Assembly: GCA_029582155.1 (NCBI GenBank)
Contig: CM055897.1
Location: 3,827,001-3,891,000, forward strand
DNA from: Panopea generosa
Lineage: Eukaryota > Mollusca > Bivalvia > Adapedonta > Hiatellidae
DNA length: 64,000 bases
Direction of reading: 5' to 3'
A program made the translations under genes and the position numbers. The notes under the pieces were generated by a model, which did no database searches, was not told the origin of the DNA, and was given only the letters and a program-made list of their open reading frames with translations. The stretch's first letter is position 1; every line of letters begins with the position of its first letter. Below, piece by piece: positions 1 to 15,600 of the stretch.

Positions 1-575
1 GCTCTGTTTACAAAAGAAAGTCAGTTAGGTTTAACATTACTTTGAACTACACTTTCTTAATTCCATATTAATATGTATGTATCAGTGATAATGAATGAAC
101 ACACATAAAAACTTGTTAAAATGCACAAATACAAATACAGTTTCAAATTAATAGTGTATTATTAGAAATGCAACAAAATGATACCATTTACATGTCATGT
201 TACCAATAGTCCTTCAAATCAATTCAATGATCTTACTAACCAAAACTAACATAATGAAAACCATTTTGTGAAGATTGTGTGCCATGAGATAAATCATATC
301 AAAAGTTTTCACTACAAAGCAGCAAGTATTATAGAGTTGAATTTAACATGATATAAGTAGCAATGACATGAAACTATATATGTATATCTCCCCAATACAT
401 ACATGTAAACTAACTCTGTGTGACCCTTGGGACGCATCAATGTGCAAAGGAATAAATATTGTGATGCCTATGTTCAGTTAATATCTTGGGACAAATTTAT
501 ATAACAAACATGTTAAAAGAGTGAAATAAATTGTACAGTTTGATTTATTCTCACGTATGTATAGCATATGCTTAC
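1..575. other. Intron sequence, nothing recognised
   Basis: AT-rich sequence downstream of the last visible exon. I see no exon, repeat end or RNA gene that I can support. Confidence 0.5.
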
Positions 576-644
576 CTTTCTTACATTGGCGCCTAGCTTT
601 CTTTGGGGTGCTAACATAATCATCATCTGAATAACTGCTGGATT
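576..644 (-). CDS. Short 1-1 exon, last one visible
   Basis: 69-nt exon, phase 1 in and 1 out; acceptor CATATTAG, donor AAAG|GTAAGC. Peptide includes ESSSYSDDDYVSTPKK and a basic end (ARRQCKK). Because it has a good donor the gene must continue left of the window. Confidence 0.7.
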
Positions 645-3600
645 CTAATATGTGCAATAAAATGAAATGTATTATTTCAGTAAGTATTGTTTTTCAAATA
701 GTTATTTGGATGAAAAATAGGAAATGATATCGTATAAACTGTGTTCATAATAACTAATTATTACATTTATTTACATAAATGAATTATCGTGGGTAGGAAC
801 ACTGGTAAAATCTTGTTTACGGCAACTGAATGGAATACAAAATCAATACAAATTGGTCAATGACTTCACAGTGTTAAACACTAACATGGTCACATCATCA
901 CCTTATTAACCCTTAGAGGCACAAGTGAATGAAATAAGGTGAAAGCATATGCTGTGACCTTGACCTTTTACAACAGACCCAAGTCATTCCCATGACACAT
1001 TGTCTTGTCCTAGTGAACATTTGTTGCAAGTTATTTAAAATTCCAAACACAACTAAAGATAAGGTCCAGATAGCAGGGGACGGACCAACAGAGCTGTGAC
1101 CTTGACCTTTGATGAACAGACCAAAGTAAGTCGCAAGACACATCATCTTGTCCTAGTGAACATTTGTGCCAAGTTATTTAAAAATGCAATCACAAATAAA
1201 GAAGATATGGTCTGGACAGGACGAAACACTGTTTATACATTGGATTTTCAAACACTTGACCTTGAGCTTTGACCCTGACTTTTGACAAAAAGGCTTTAGT
1301 CATTCGCATGACACATCGTCTTGTCCTAGTAAACATTTATGGCAAGTTATTTAAAATTCTAATCACAACTAAAGAAGATATTGTCTGGACAAGAGGAAAC
1401 AGTGTATACATTGGATTTCCAAACACTTGACCTATGACCTTTACCTTCGACGAACAGACCCAAGACATTCGTATGACACATCATCTTGTCCTAGTAAACA
1501 TTTGTGCCAAGTTATAATTGTTAACTTAATTTCTGAATGAAAACAGTTGTATAATGGCAATAAGAATTAGCCAATACCTTAAAATGAACGATTTCGTTTA
1601 AATTGTAATGTTACTCATCTATTTAGCCTTTTATTTATTTTTATATATATCATTTGTAAATTTTTTTACTTATTACAATGAAATGATGAATACATCCAAT
1701 TATGTTTTTTAAAATATAATGATACCTTCATAATCTGAATCATTAGATCTCTTCTTTCCCCTCTTGCTAGTGTGTTCTGAATAATTCAAATCAAGTATGG
1801 TGTAATATAGAAACAATTGGGTTCGAGAGTTATATTGAACCTAAATTGCTCAAATGTAGCATAGATGATGCGCTTTTTGATAAATCGGGGCAACTGCTCA
1901 TAGAACATTTTATCAAATTATTCGTGTTAATTTTTTTAAATCTTGTAGTATATAGCTACAGTGTTAGTTTGGTGAGAACCAAGAAAAACAAAAGTTGTCA
2001 GAAGACAACAAAGCTTACCTATGTGATAAAACTCACAACCCACGTAAAACTTTAACGCAACTAAATGCAAAAGTTTAACCTGGGTTTCTACAGATGAAGT
2101 CGCCGCCGCCGCCAGAGTCATGGCAATAGCTCTCCTTGGACATTTGTCCAGGCGAGGTAAAAAGTGAGCACAGATTAAGTGAGCACAGGAGTATACACAA
2201 AATCAAATAATCCAGTGTCTGAAGTCAGATCCAATTGCTATATATCTGAGACATTTATTATTCAATCTTGCCAGATCAAAATGTTTAGCAAAATATTATG
2301 AGTATGCATATGAATAGTGTGTCAATTAAATTATGATATAATGCAAAATATTGATGCTATAGTACATACAATGTCCATACACATGTCAAATGTTGGATAT
2401 TATTTGATATTTTTGACATTTTAAAAGTTTTTAGATGATGAAGGCATCCTTGTCACAAAAAGTTATTCATTCTAATCATTGTCTAGTACACTCCTATTAA
2501 TATTCAAATATTTTCTTGTGGCAAGAGTGTTAAAGCAATGATATATTTACATAAAATGGCTTAAGATGCATGAAAATTACGTATTTTTCACTGTACATGT
2601 TCACTTGAAGTGAAAAATGTAAAATTGAAAAAGAAAATATATATTTTATAAAAGAATAAAGTAATATTAAAATATAAAAGACAAAAAAAATTCCTAAAGA
2701 AAAAATAAGTTTAATTTTATTGCAAACACACATGGCTATTTTTGGGTGTTTGTGAACCTTGTCCTTTAAGTGTCACATTGTACATTATTATATATCATCA
2801 TGAATGCTTCAATCTGATTGGTTGAAACCCAAACTATTGACTGCTTATTCCTACAACAAGAGGGCCAAGATGGCCCTATATTGCTCACCTTAAAGACCTT
2901 GAGTCACCCAACTTAAGTAGATTATATAATACATGTACACTCAAAAATCCAGAAAAACGATATGGGCAAGCAGTTAGAATTTTGTTTTGTTTTCAAGATG
3001 TAACAGATGCGAAGAAGAGTTGTGCGATAACAAAAGTATTCTTGTGTGGATATCTGGATATCAGATATCGAAAGAAAGTTTTCACTATATATCCATATAA
3101 AGAAAACCAGCCTCCCCTCCTGGCGACTATGTTTTTCGACGAATCGCAATGGCTGGAACAAACTTGGTAGAGGTTCAACATGGTAAATGTAAGTGAAATT
3201 ACATCAAAATCAGGTCAGAAGATTCTGACAAGAAGGTCTTGAAGTTTTAACTATAGCTGCCTATATAGTAAACTAGCACCTCACTGTGGCGGTCATGTTT
3301 TTTAACAAATCACAACGGCATGAACAAACTTGGTAAAGGGTCACCCAAGACACATTTCTGTGAAATTGTTTTAAAATCGATCCGGTGGTTTCTTACAAGA
3401 AGATTTTTTAAATTTTTACTTTAGCTTATATAGTCCACTAACCCAGCCCCTGGCCGCCAAGTTTTTTGACAAACCACTACGGTTTGAACAACTTGGTGAA
3501 GGGTCCTCCAAGGAACATTTCTGTGAAGTTATATCAAAATTGGCCCAGTGGTTTCTGACAAGAAGATTTTTTTAAAAGTTTTTACTATAGCTTATATAGT

Positions 3601-6600
3601 AAACTAACACCACCCCCTTGCCGCCATGTTTTTTGAAGAATCACTACGGTTTGAACAAACTTGGTGAAGGGTCCTCCAAGGAACATTTCTGTGAAATTAT
3701 TTTAAAATCAAGCCAGTAGTTTTTGACAAGAAGATTTTTTAAGTTTTTAATTATTAAAATTGCCCCACCCCCTGGCCGCTATGTGTTTTGACGAATCAAG
3801 ATGGCTTGAACAAACTTGGTAGAGGGTTACCCATGAAACATTTCTGTGAAGTTATATCAAAATTGGCCGAATTGTTTCTGACAAGAAGATTTTTTAAGTT
3901 TTTACTACAGCTTATATAGTAAACTAACCCCACCCCCTGGCGGCAATGTTTTTTGACGAATCAAGATGGCTTGAACAAACTTGGTAGACGGTCACCCAAG
4001 GAACATTTCTGTGAAGTTATATCAAAATTGGCCTAGTGGTTTCAGAGGAGAAATTGTTAGAAGCTAAAAGTTAACAATGGACAACAGAAGAAGGACGACA
4101 GACACCAGGCAATCACAAAGCTAACCTGTGAGCCTTTTGCTTAGGTGACCTAAAAATGAACTATTGACCACTTATTCTGTCGAAACCGGTTTCAACCGGT
4201 TACCGAGTCAATAGTTCAAGCGAAACTTTCTTCCGTTCTCATGCTGATAGTCCATTCAAACTCTATTTCGATGGCTTGACGCAAGACTGGTCAAACTCAC
4301 TATTTTTCACAAAATCACTTTTTTTACATATTTGAATAAAGCACATAGAAATTCACATCTTGTAAAAATAATAGGCTTTTATTCTTACTTATTTTAACAT
4401 TGTTGCTAGGAAACAAAAAAGTCTATCTAATAAAACAAGTTTTCATAGACGCAAAACAGGTCAAAGTAGAGTTGGTCTCGTCTTGGGTTTAAATTATATT
4501 ACATGAAACAGGTCCAAGTAGAGTTGGTCTTGTTTTGCAGTGAAATATTTTACTATACCAATATTTAAGGCTTCAGATAAGACTTGTGTTGTTTTGAAAA
4601 GAGTTTATAATTGCAGTGGTTTAATATATTTTAATTCTATTGATAATTTAGAAATGAGGTTAAGGCACAAGTTATTCCAACATTTGATTTAGCCCTCCCC
4701 TTACAACAAAGAACATATTGAGTGTCGTAGTTGTCAAACAAATAAATTCGAAAGAGAAAAAAGATGGTAAAGTAAGAGTAAGAGCTGAAAGAAAAGATAA
4801 ACAAGAGGCCCAAGAGGACCTGAAGACGCTCACAGCAGCCATAGCACTTTTTGAAATTCTCCTATGCAATAGAAATATTGGGGCGGGGTCATTTTTAAGC
4901 ATAGGGACAAGATTTGAACAAATCTAATAAAACTATAGTTGGTCATCATTACTACATAAACATTTTGAAAATATGCTGAGCCGTTCATGAGAAGAAGCTT
5001 TTTTAAGTTTTGAACTATTTTTAGTAACTGCAGCCATCTTGAATTTCAGATCGAAAAAAAAACAACTTCTGTATAGTCTCCTATGCAACAGAAACATGCA
5101 TGTGAAGTTTCAGTTTAATCGGCCTAGTGGTTTCAGAAGAGATGAAAGAAAAAGAGAATTTTCTGTTTTCCCATAGTATCCCTATGTAAAATTCTAAGTC
5201 CCCTTACAGGGCTTCTATAAATTTTAAACCCTTAATTCTTATCTGCAATCAAACCCCTACACATAGGGATAATTTATGCCAAATATGTGCAAATCCTACA
5301 TGCCAGTTCTTAAGAAAACGATTTTAGTAAATCCAAATTTGTACCCTTTTGGGGCCCCTCCTGACCCCTTAAGACAGTGGAACCCATTCATTTTTACAAA
5401 ATCTGAACCTCCTTCACCTAACAATGCTTCTGTTAAGATATAGGCAAAATCATTTCCATTTTAAAAAAAGAAAATAAATAAATATTATAATGACATGTGT
5501 CCCCTTATTGAACCCTCGGGGCGGGGTCATATTTAACCCTAGGGACACCATTTGAACAAATCTAACAAAACTATAGTTGGTCATCATTACTACATAAACA
5601 TTTTGAAAATCTGCTGGGCCGTTCATGAGAAGAAGATTTTTTAAGTTTTGGACTATTTTTAGTAATGGCGGCCATCTTGAATTTCAGATAAAAAAAAAAT
5701 CTTCTGTATAGTCTCCTATGCAACAGAAACTTGCATGTGAAGTTTCAGTTTAATTGGCCTAGTGGTTTCAGAGAAAGTGCTGCTAACAGCCGACAGACAA
5801 CGCGCTATCGCATAAGCACTTCTGGCCTTTGGACAGTAGAGCTAAAAACAAACTTAAAATAATACTAAAATGGTTTATTTATCAAAGTTTTTCATTTTTA
5901 AGTATTAGACTGTGTGATTCTTGATTGATATATTATGAAAGTACAATTTTATATAATAACATTGTAACTGTATCAATTAAATTTTAAGCAACAGTTTTTG
6001 CAAACATGTTTACAGAAGATGGTGGTGGGGAAAACTGTCTTATATCCCCCTCCCCCTCCAATAATACCGTTTCGTAGTTGCATTATATACAAATGTATGT
6101 TGAGTTTTGTACATATTTGAATATGGCAATTTTCTTAGTTTCTTTAAATTAAAGTTACACCCTTCCCCCTTAATATACTAGATCCCTAATAATAATCCCT
6201 AGTAATAATGGGGAGTTTAATAAATAAACCAAATATATCTATTGACATAATCTGAACTGATGACAATGTTCCATTATGCCTCATAAAATATATGCTATAG
6301 TCTAAATCTATTCTAGAAACTTACATAAAATAAACTTCTAAGCAAATGATTTTACCATGGAAACTGAAGTAACTGATACTGAGCATACAAGTTTAAGCCA
6401 CACAACTGAGGTGTGATTTATGCTCCTGCTTTATCTTCTAAAAAGTTGTGATGCAAATGGACTGTGGAAAATGCATTGAAAGCAAAAACTTCATGTTAAA
6501 AAAAAAAACTTGATGAAGGGCGGGAAAATTAATACAATGAGCCTGTTTAGACCTTCAACAAATTTTCCGTGGCATGAAGGCATGTCAAGTCAAGAAGCAA

Positions 6601-9600
6601 ATGAAATTGACTTTTACATTTATTAATTCCTTGACCTTCAGTTAAGAAAATACAAAAAGATATAATTTTGTGATGTGATAATTTTGACATAAACCTGTTG
6701 AATTATTGTATAATGGTAAAAGGCCTCCAAAGCTGTTGGTCTCTAGATATAAGTCACTAGTCCAAATGAATGAATGAATGGCGTTTTACCGTTTACCAAC
6801 ACATTGTAGGTTTTTTTATGCCAATAGGAATGAAGATCCCAGGTCCACTCTACATGTACAAAACAACAAATTAACACATAGATGAAAAATGTCACATCAA
6901 CAAATGAATATGCTGAATGAACTTAGCTGCAGAACTGCAGAGTTTTAGCAAATCCTGTTGAATTACTCAAATTGTCGCTTCTTACGACATGCACAAGCCA
7001 CAGTGACCCTTTTCTTGTCATCACTCACATAGCTCCCAGGAACCACACATGGGCTGGTAATTTAACCACAATAATGAACATTACAAAAAATGATAAAATG
7101 AACATGACACCAATTCAGAGGATCCCTACTCCTCTGCAGAGATTGACAGTGAGTCTATTCATACCCGGGACCACAGGGGTTGTCAGTAGTCAAATATTTC
7201 AGTCTACCATCAATTTTACCTTATTCTGAGATACAAGTCTGAGTTGGGGGCAGATAGAGGCATATCAATGTGCTTATATCCAGTATGATGATAATAAATA
7301 AAATAGGTGTAGTTTATAGGTATAGCTGCTAGTACTTTAATGCACAGATAAATGGATATAGCCTGGGTGGTTTTAAGCTGTGCTATGTAAAGTTATAAAC
7401 ATAACATTGTTAAAGAAAGATTAAAAGCAGACGATTTATCTTTAAAAATATTATTTCAGTTGAAAAAATATTTCATGGATATTGTAATACTCAATAACAT
7501 TTTATTTCTTATTTGAGATAGACTAACATCTAGTTCCAAATAGTAATTTGAAAAAAATCTTCCTGTTTGCTTAATTACTGATATATATCTTATAATTTAC
7601 TAAGCTAAATTATTATTTTAATGACAGAGGCCAATGAAATCATTACTAGTTACCAAAACTGACTGTACAGTTATAATGTACTATTTGGATTTGAAATGTT
7701 AAAAAAACAAATTTGATTACTTCAAAAATCTTAGAAAGTCAGAGTTCTGTACTAAGTTGAACCTATTTCAAATAAAAACAATTCCCTTCTGTAGTTGGTC
7801 TAGAATGACTCTTAATGTATCAGCGCAAGATAAGTCCAACTCAACTTGGTCTTGTCTTGCAATGAAATATTTAATGGAAAAATAGGTCTAGGTTGAGTTG
7901 GACTTGTCTTGCGCCAAGATATTCAGTGCAAAATGAGTCCACTTCTCAAATACACTATTTCCAGTTATAAAATTTAAATCAAATTACATAGCATAAATTT
8001 ATGTATGATTAAGTATAAATATGCTTTGTTATATCCTTCTTATCCAAATATTAAATATAATCAGTTTTTTGCTTCTACTGAACAATTTTCAAAAAGTGAC
8101 TTGGACTTGTGCCAAGCCATAGGTTTGCTCTACTTGATACAACAGTTAAACTGAACTGTTTATTATTATTTAACAATTAAACCATTTTCCTCAATTGATA
8201 TGTTTTTATAATGAGGTCAGGTTGTATACATATTGGCGTTGATGACATTGTTTTGATCAAGAGCGGATCCAGCATGTAGCTAAATACTACTGACATTGAC
8301 ATTAGAATAGTTGGAAATATTTTAAGTCAGAGAATATAATTATGATGGTTAGGAATGTTACCATAATAGTTGAATTTGTTAGTGGAGAACAGACATAAAA
8401 AGGTTACAAAAAAAATGCTTTTCACACACCTGTTAAAAAATGCTGTGAAAGTATGAATGAAGTGAGGTGAAAAACTTTTACTTTTTGACTTATCTTTCTT
8501 ATTGTTATTTAATATAATAAAACATCTATCTGCCTTTTTAGCGGTCAATGGTTAAAATCATTTATCCACGGAAAACTATTTTCCTTGGATAAATGATTTT
8601 AACCATTGACCGCTAAAAAGGTAGATAGTTGTATAATATATATTTATTTCCCATAAGACTGGTCAATAGTTTGTATGAAAAATAAAGTCAAATGATGATG
8701 TGTTTCAGTAAATGTCTTTTTCTAATATGGAAACCAAATATTCCTTGTTGAACATGTAAGTCATGTAATATTGGGTTGTCATATGGAGCCTTTTTATTTG
8801 GATGAAAATATTAACAAATACCTAAATTGTAAAATTAATGATAATGTTACAATCAATCAATTTATCTAATATATTTATATTATACATTACCTGTATCATC
8901 TGTGTCACTACTCATCTTTCTTCTATTCCGGACTTTGCTGTCTGTGTATGCTAAAATAAGAAAACTCTTAGTAATATACCAGTTTCAATAAGTTTATAAA
9001 CGTTTAGTGCTTTCATAATACATGTATATACAGTCAAGTCCTAAATATTTGTAACAAACTCATTAATTCGTACACTGTACATTTGCACAAAGGTCAACTT
9101 TTACAACACTTTACATGGCATGCTCACGTGTACTCTAGTGGACAACTGTATTTTGTATAATTGTGATTTGAAAAATGCCCATGTTTTGACCTTTTAAAAA
9201 CTTGGTGACAGTTTAAATGTAAATCCGTCAGCACCACTGATCAAATGGTACAAGGCAGTACAGGGAATTCCATGTAACATCATGCTAGATGAGGATAAAC
9301 TATTGTGAATTCATAAATTCATGTGATTCAGATACAAAGATATGTAATGACTTAAAACATACACATTTAATGACCAAAACACTATGTATATCAATCAGTA
9401 AGAAGTACATTGGCAAACTTGGCCACAATATTATTTCTGTTCTAGAGAGGTATCAGCCAGCTGTAGGCTAGCTTTAAAATGTTATTAATAAAGTCCTGCA
9501 GAGAAGAATATGTGTGTGCTAAACTTTTCTGGTGACAGAAAATCAGAACTTGCAAGTATTCATATTGGAATTTATAAAAACCTTACACAATAACAATTGT

Positions 9601-12600
9601 AATCAATACTTTGTTTTGATGAGATTAAAAATATGTGTAAATGAACATTATGGTGGTGTCTAGGAACAATTTTAACTCTGCACTTCAAAAACAAAACAGA
9701 AGAAAATGTCACTCAAACTTGATTAACACCATTACAGTGTATTACTCGAATTACACTAAAACAGAAAATATGACAAATTAAACGAGGATAACCTAAAAAA
9801 AATTTTTTGTTGATTTGGTTACGGTTACTTTCAAAAGCCTTCATTTTTCAAAAAAACATAATACTTTTTATATACATGACATGACTGTGCTGTGATGAAA
9901 TATCAATATTATTCATGCTACATCATAAATATTAATTTATGAAATGTCATATATAGGACAATTTTTTATTAAAAAATGACAAATTATAATATTCAGTTGA
10001 ATATGGGGATATACAATGTACCAGTACATTTGGTCGATGTTTAAAAATGGGTAATATAAAAAGTTTGTAAAAGTTTGGTGAGTTGTGCATAATTTTAAGT
10101 TTGCTTCTAATTCTATAGTCATGTGAGCTACAGCATACTAGTTTGTTTACAGATAGTGGACACAGGGTTGTATTGAACAGTATTTATTCAATGCATAAAC
10201 AATAATACCAAAAGGATGTTATGGAGATGTGGTTGGAGAAGGGAAATTTAGAGGCAACTATTGTGGCGGTAAAAAAGGTTGAAATAAATAGCTCCACCAA
10301 TTGCAGTAATTTAGCCTGGGCACTCAAATGTTATTTATGGATTAAGGGGCAAAAGCGCATGCACCTGATCTATACAGTCTAAGTGTAACCTATAGAACAT
10401 AAAATGATCTAAAGTATAAACAAATTGGTCAACTGGTAGTGCACATTATATATTGCCTGGACACACAACATTTGCATAAAGCTGAAATATGTATGGTTGC
10501 AAAAATATTTAGCCAGGACAAGAATGGGGTATACTGACTGAAAAACAGATGGACAGATGTTGTGTAATCCCCCCCTCACACCAAGTTGGTCCAAGTTTAA
10601 CCCCACCTTTTTACCGATAAGAAAAAAATAATTTATGTCTACCAATGTGTATATTTTTTCTCTATTTTTTTTATTTAAAATTGACTTAATAACGTGATCC
10701 ATTTCAAAAGTCACTTTCAATAAAGAAACAGCGAATTTTGTAATTTTGATATTTGTTTCCATGATCACAGAAAAAATATTGAAAATAAAAACTCAACCAT
10801 ACCAAAAGGCCCTACTTCACCATGAAGTTGATATGTGAACAAAGTTTTGTGAAGTGACCTTGAAAGAATTTGGAGTTGTTGTTCGGAAACAGCCAATTTT
10901 GTAATTTTGGATATTTGTTTCCATGGTGCCAGAAAAAGTATAGGAAATGGAAATTCCACACTATTAGACCACAAAGGTTGACATGTATATAAAGTTTTGT
11001 GAAGTTACCGCATTTTTTTGAGCTGTGGACACACATATTGTGCAAGATCATTCATAATTAAGCCCTCCCCCAATTACACTATGGGCAGTATAAGCAAACT
11101 GTACATGTACCAGAGTGTATTTCACGAACATATTCTGAATATATTAATAAACATATTAGCATTATTATTGTCTAATATGAAATTTGTATTAAATATTTAT
11201 TTGTCAACTGTCTTTTATTGAAGTAATCTGCAGTGACTACATCCAGAATGATCAACCCCTACTTAATATATAACTACATGTAATTGGCATAATAATATAC
11301 TTTAAAAGTAATACTTTATAGTGAATAAAAGCCTAACCTCTATATTAATAACCTGCCAAGATAGAATTCTAAAATTGGAAAGACACCCCTAAAATTAACC
11401 AAATTCAGTGCCAAAAATGTGTAGTTTATTAGCTTAAGAAAGGAGAGGGATAAACCTATCTATACTTGTATAACCATGATTTACAAGTAAAGTGTATGTG
11501 GCCTTCATTTGTTGACTGGCCTTATTTAGTTGATTCAACTCACAGTGGTATATTTAGTTAATACTTGAAAAACTCTGTAAAAAATCATGGAACAATTGAA
11601 TATTTAGCGTCATTTTTATGCCATCGAGGGCTAACAGACGATCAGTTAACCTAATCACTGTTTCCTGGGATTAACTAGTACTCGAGCACACCCCATCTCC
11701 GCAAGTAACTGATAACTTTCCCACTTGAATCAACGGTGAGAGACCAATGATAATGAGACACGATGTCGTATATCAATCATCACGGAGACTGTTGCCGGGC
11801 GGGGGATTCCAACTCATGACCCCTGGATTGATAGTCAGACGCGTAACTGACTGAGCTAATAGGGCCAGGCACAAAGAAAAACAATGTTATTGTTTAAATT
11901 GATTTTACTTTTTAGTGATTCCTGGGTGAATGTCCTAACTTGACCTACATGCCCAAGTTTGATAAAAATAATTTTCCTGCTCAAAATAAAACCGTTTTTA
12001 TGATTTATCAAATGCATCACATAACTTCATTTTATTCAGATCTGATCTGTCATATCATATACATATTGTTTAATTTGGTCCATCTGAAAAAGATTCAGAA
12101 TGACAGGGTCGACAATAAGTACAATGTCATGATATTTATTTTAAGATTTAGAATTAGATTGCGATTTTTTGCCTAAAACATAAAGGTCATATTTTGGTAT
12201 ATTTAAAATCCAAAATCATTCATATTTCAGTTATAAATGATAATTAGATGCTACATATTATTGACATTTGCTATATTTTTTCCTTATAACCTACCACAGT
12301 GGTGGTCTAGGGGTAGAGCATCTGCCTTGCATGCAGAAAGCTTGTGTGTTCAATCGTCGGTCAGGTCATACCAAAGACTTAAAATGGTACTAGAAGCTTC
12401 CTTGCTTAGCGCTCAGCATTTAGGATATGTCTAGGTCTGGTCAGCCTGGTGTCGGTATAATGTGACTTGGTGGGGTAGCATACCATGTGTCTGTGGCATG
12501 ATACTCCAGCGTGGCAGCACTCAGAATATTGTCTCAAAGCAGACAATTTGCTATGTATATGAAAAATTGTTAAAAACACCATACAGCTGTATCTTTGGGT

Positions 12601-15600
12601 ACTGCCTTTAATAAGCATTTTATTTTGAAATTTACATAATGACCATGATGACTAGTTGAAAAAACATAGGAATTAAATGTACCGGTATACAAAGGATAGG
12701 ATATATAGTTTCAAGATTCCCATGCAACTTTATCCTCTCTCTGGTGTGACTGTAAATATATGTCCTATTCCATAATGTTAATAAGCATAAAGCTACATTG
12801 CAATTTAAAATTATACATAACGTTTAAACTTTTGTTAAATGTGCTATCAACAGCTTGTACTACTGAGATGACATATGTCTATATTATAAAGAGGTAATGC
12901 CCATGATACTTGCACTGGATGGACCTCAGTATAATAACAGATGTATCAGGGCATTGTATAAGACAAAACTAATTAAAACCTGAAGGTTCTATTTAGAAAA
13001 AAAAGTTTTCTTTGTAGTTGTTAAGATTGCATGAACATGTACACATCCTATCAAATGGATAAACACATATACAATAAAATCAACCAGTCAAGAGAAGTTT
13101 TCAAGACAGATGGCTACTTGATACAGGTTCCATTTATGCTTAACTAAGGAATATGGGAAATTACTTAAAAACTTCTTTAATTCTTAAGCGAGGTGCATTT
13201 TTGTTAAAGTAATAAATAATTATAGGAAAAGGAAAGTTGGATTCTGAAAAAGTGGTTTCTTAATAATGTACATTTCAACTAAATACAATGAACATATACA
13301 TTTTCATAAAAACAATAAATATGGGGAAATGAAAATGTGGCTCCTTTGAAAATGGGTAGTTAATAAAACAACTATTAAATATGGAAAAATAAATGTGTGA
13401 CTCCTCAAAACATGTATAATAAAGCTACACATTACAAATGTTATAAATAATTCTACAATGTTGCTGTTGAAATATTTATGACTGAAAACAATTATATTGA
13501 CACACTGATGAAAATTTAACATTATGCTTTTGGAGAGAGATAAAACACTGGAAAGTTTAAATGCCACATTTACAGTTTTGAAAGTAGCACATTGTTTTCT
13601 GATATTAAATGGCTCTGGTCACCCATTCCCACTCACCGGCAAAAAACTTTTATACTATTAATTTTTTTTAAATTCTTTTCAAACTTGCATTTCTTATGTT
13701 CCACCATCATTCCCAATTTCCCCTTTCCCCCACTCTTTAAATTTCAACCATGCTTATCTGTTCATACACTTATTGTTTACCCTAAAACTCAGTTTTATTT
13801 CAAACTATTTTTATTTTTTACATTACAATTATTTTTTTGTCTCATCCCTTCCCCATCCCCTCCAAATTTCTTTGAGTTGCAATACTTTTGTTTGTTTTTT
13901 GCCTCAACTACCCCCCTCCCACCCCCTTGTACATTATTTCAGTTATAATACAGTAGCCTGTATACCTTACCTTGATCTGCTAGGCAGTTAATCAGCACAA
14001 AACTTATTTTATATCTGAAGTTGCTTACTACTTCCTCACATAATCAGAGTTGGGAGACTTATGGATATAGAATAAAGTTCATGGCTACTGTAATCCATTA
14101 TTGAAAGTTCTGGCTGGGCAAGAATTGCAACTCATGATCCCTGGAGACTCATTAACCAACTGCACCAGTCAGACAAAGACATATACATAGAGTATATGTT
14201 GCCCTAATAGTTCTACTTACACAGTGACTGAGCGAAATTTTGGACAGTTGCCCATCCTACACCAATATCATATGACGTATTTAGAAAGACATTTTGAAAA
14301 TTTTATGTGACAATATACTTAAACATGAAAATGCAACAAACATCAACCTACTCAAAAATAGTAATTAAAAATATTATTATATCACTTTAAACCAGAATTC
14401 ACCAGTTAAAAAAAAATCCCTGCCACACCCATGGATTTTTACGCCAAACCACTGCTTACATACAATAGTATTATGCACTTGGCTAAGACAGATATGCAGT
14501 ATTTACCATATTTCATCATGTTCATAATGAAAATGTATAGTACATAAACAAGAGGCCCAAGAGGGCCTGAGGACGCTCTACTGACTCATATTTGCCATAG
14601 CACTTTTTGAAATTCTACCATGCAATAGAAACATCAGGGCGGGGTCATTTTTAACTCTAGGGACACCATTTGAACAAATTTAGCAAAACTATAGTTGGTC
14701 ATCATTACTACATAAACATTTTGAAAATCTGTTGGACCATTCATGAGAATAAGACTTTATAAGTTTTGGACTATTTTTAGTAATGGTAGCTATCTTGAAT
14801 TTTAGATAGAAAAAAATAAATCTTTTATATAGTCTCCTATGCAATAGAAACATCCATGTGAAGTTTCAGTTTAATTGGCCTAGTGGTTTCAGAATAAATG
14901 AAAAAAAAAGAGAATTTTCTGTTTTCCCATTGTATCTCTATGTAAAATTCTAAGTCCCCTTACAGGGCCCCTATATATCTTAACCCCTAAATACTTATCT
15001 GCAATCAAACCCCTACACTTAGGGATAATTTATATCAAATATGTACAAATCTGACATAGCGGTTCTTAAGAAAACAATTTTACTAATTCCCAATTTGTAC
15101 CCTTTTGGGGCCCCTCCTGACCCCTTAAGACATAGGAACCCATACATTTTTACAACTCTTAACCGCCTTTACCTAACAATGCTTTGGTGAAGATATAGGC
15201 AAAATTATTTCCATTTAAAAAAAAAATATATATATATTATATTGACATGTGTCCCCTTATTGAACTCTCAGGGGCAGGGTCATTTTTTACCCTAGGGACA
15301 CCATTTGAACAAATCTAACAGAACTATAGCTGGTCATCATTACTACATAAACATATTGAAAATCTGTTGGGCTGTTCATGAGAAGAAGATTTTTTAAGTT
15401 TTGGACTATTTTTAGTAATGGCGGCCATCTTGAATTTCAGATCGAAAAAAAAAAAAAATCTTCTGTATAGTCTCCTATACAATAGAAACACCCATGTGAA
15501 GTTTCAGTCTAATTGGCCTAGTGGTTTAAGAACAGATGAAAGAAAAAGAGAATTTTCTGTTTTCCCATAGTATCCCTATGTAAAATTCTAAGTCCCCTTA

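Noticed and set aside
10409-11051. Minus-strand open frames of 70-120 codons
   Set aside because: They fall within tandem dispersed-repeat units and have no recognisable domain.
13592-13991. Two plus-strand open frames rich in Phe and Pro
   Set aside because: They lie in a pyrimidine-rich stretch that gives biased, stop-poor frames; no splice or domain evidence.
13960-14030. Possible further tail exon with donor AAG|GTAAGG at 13974
   Set aside because: The nearest good acceptor gives a stop within four codons in the needed phase 1.
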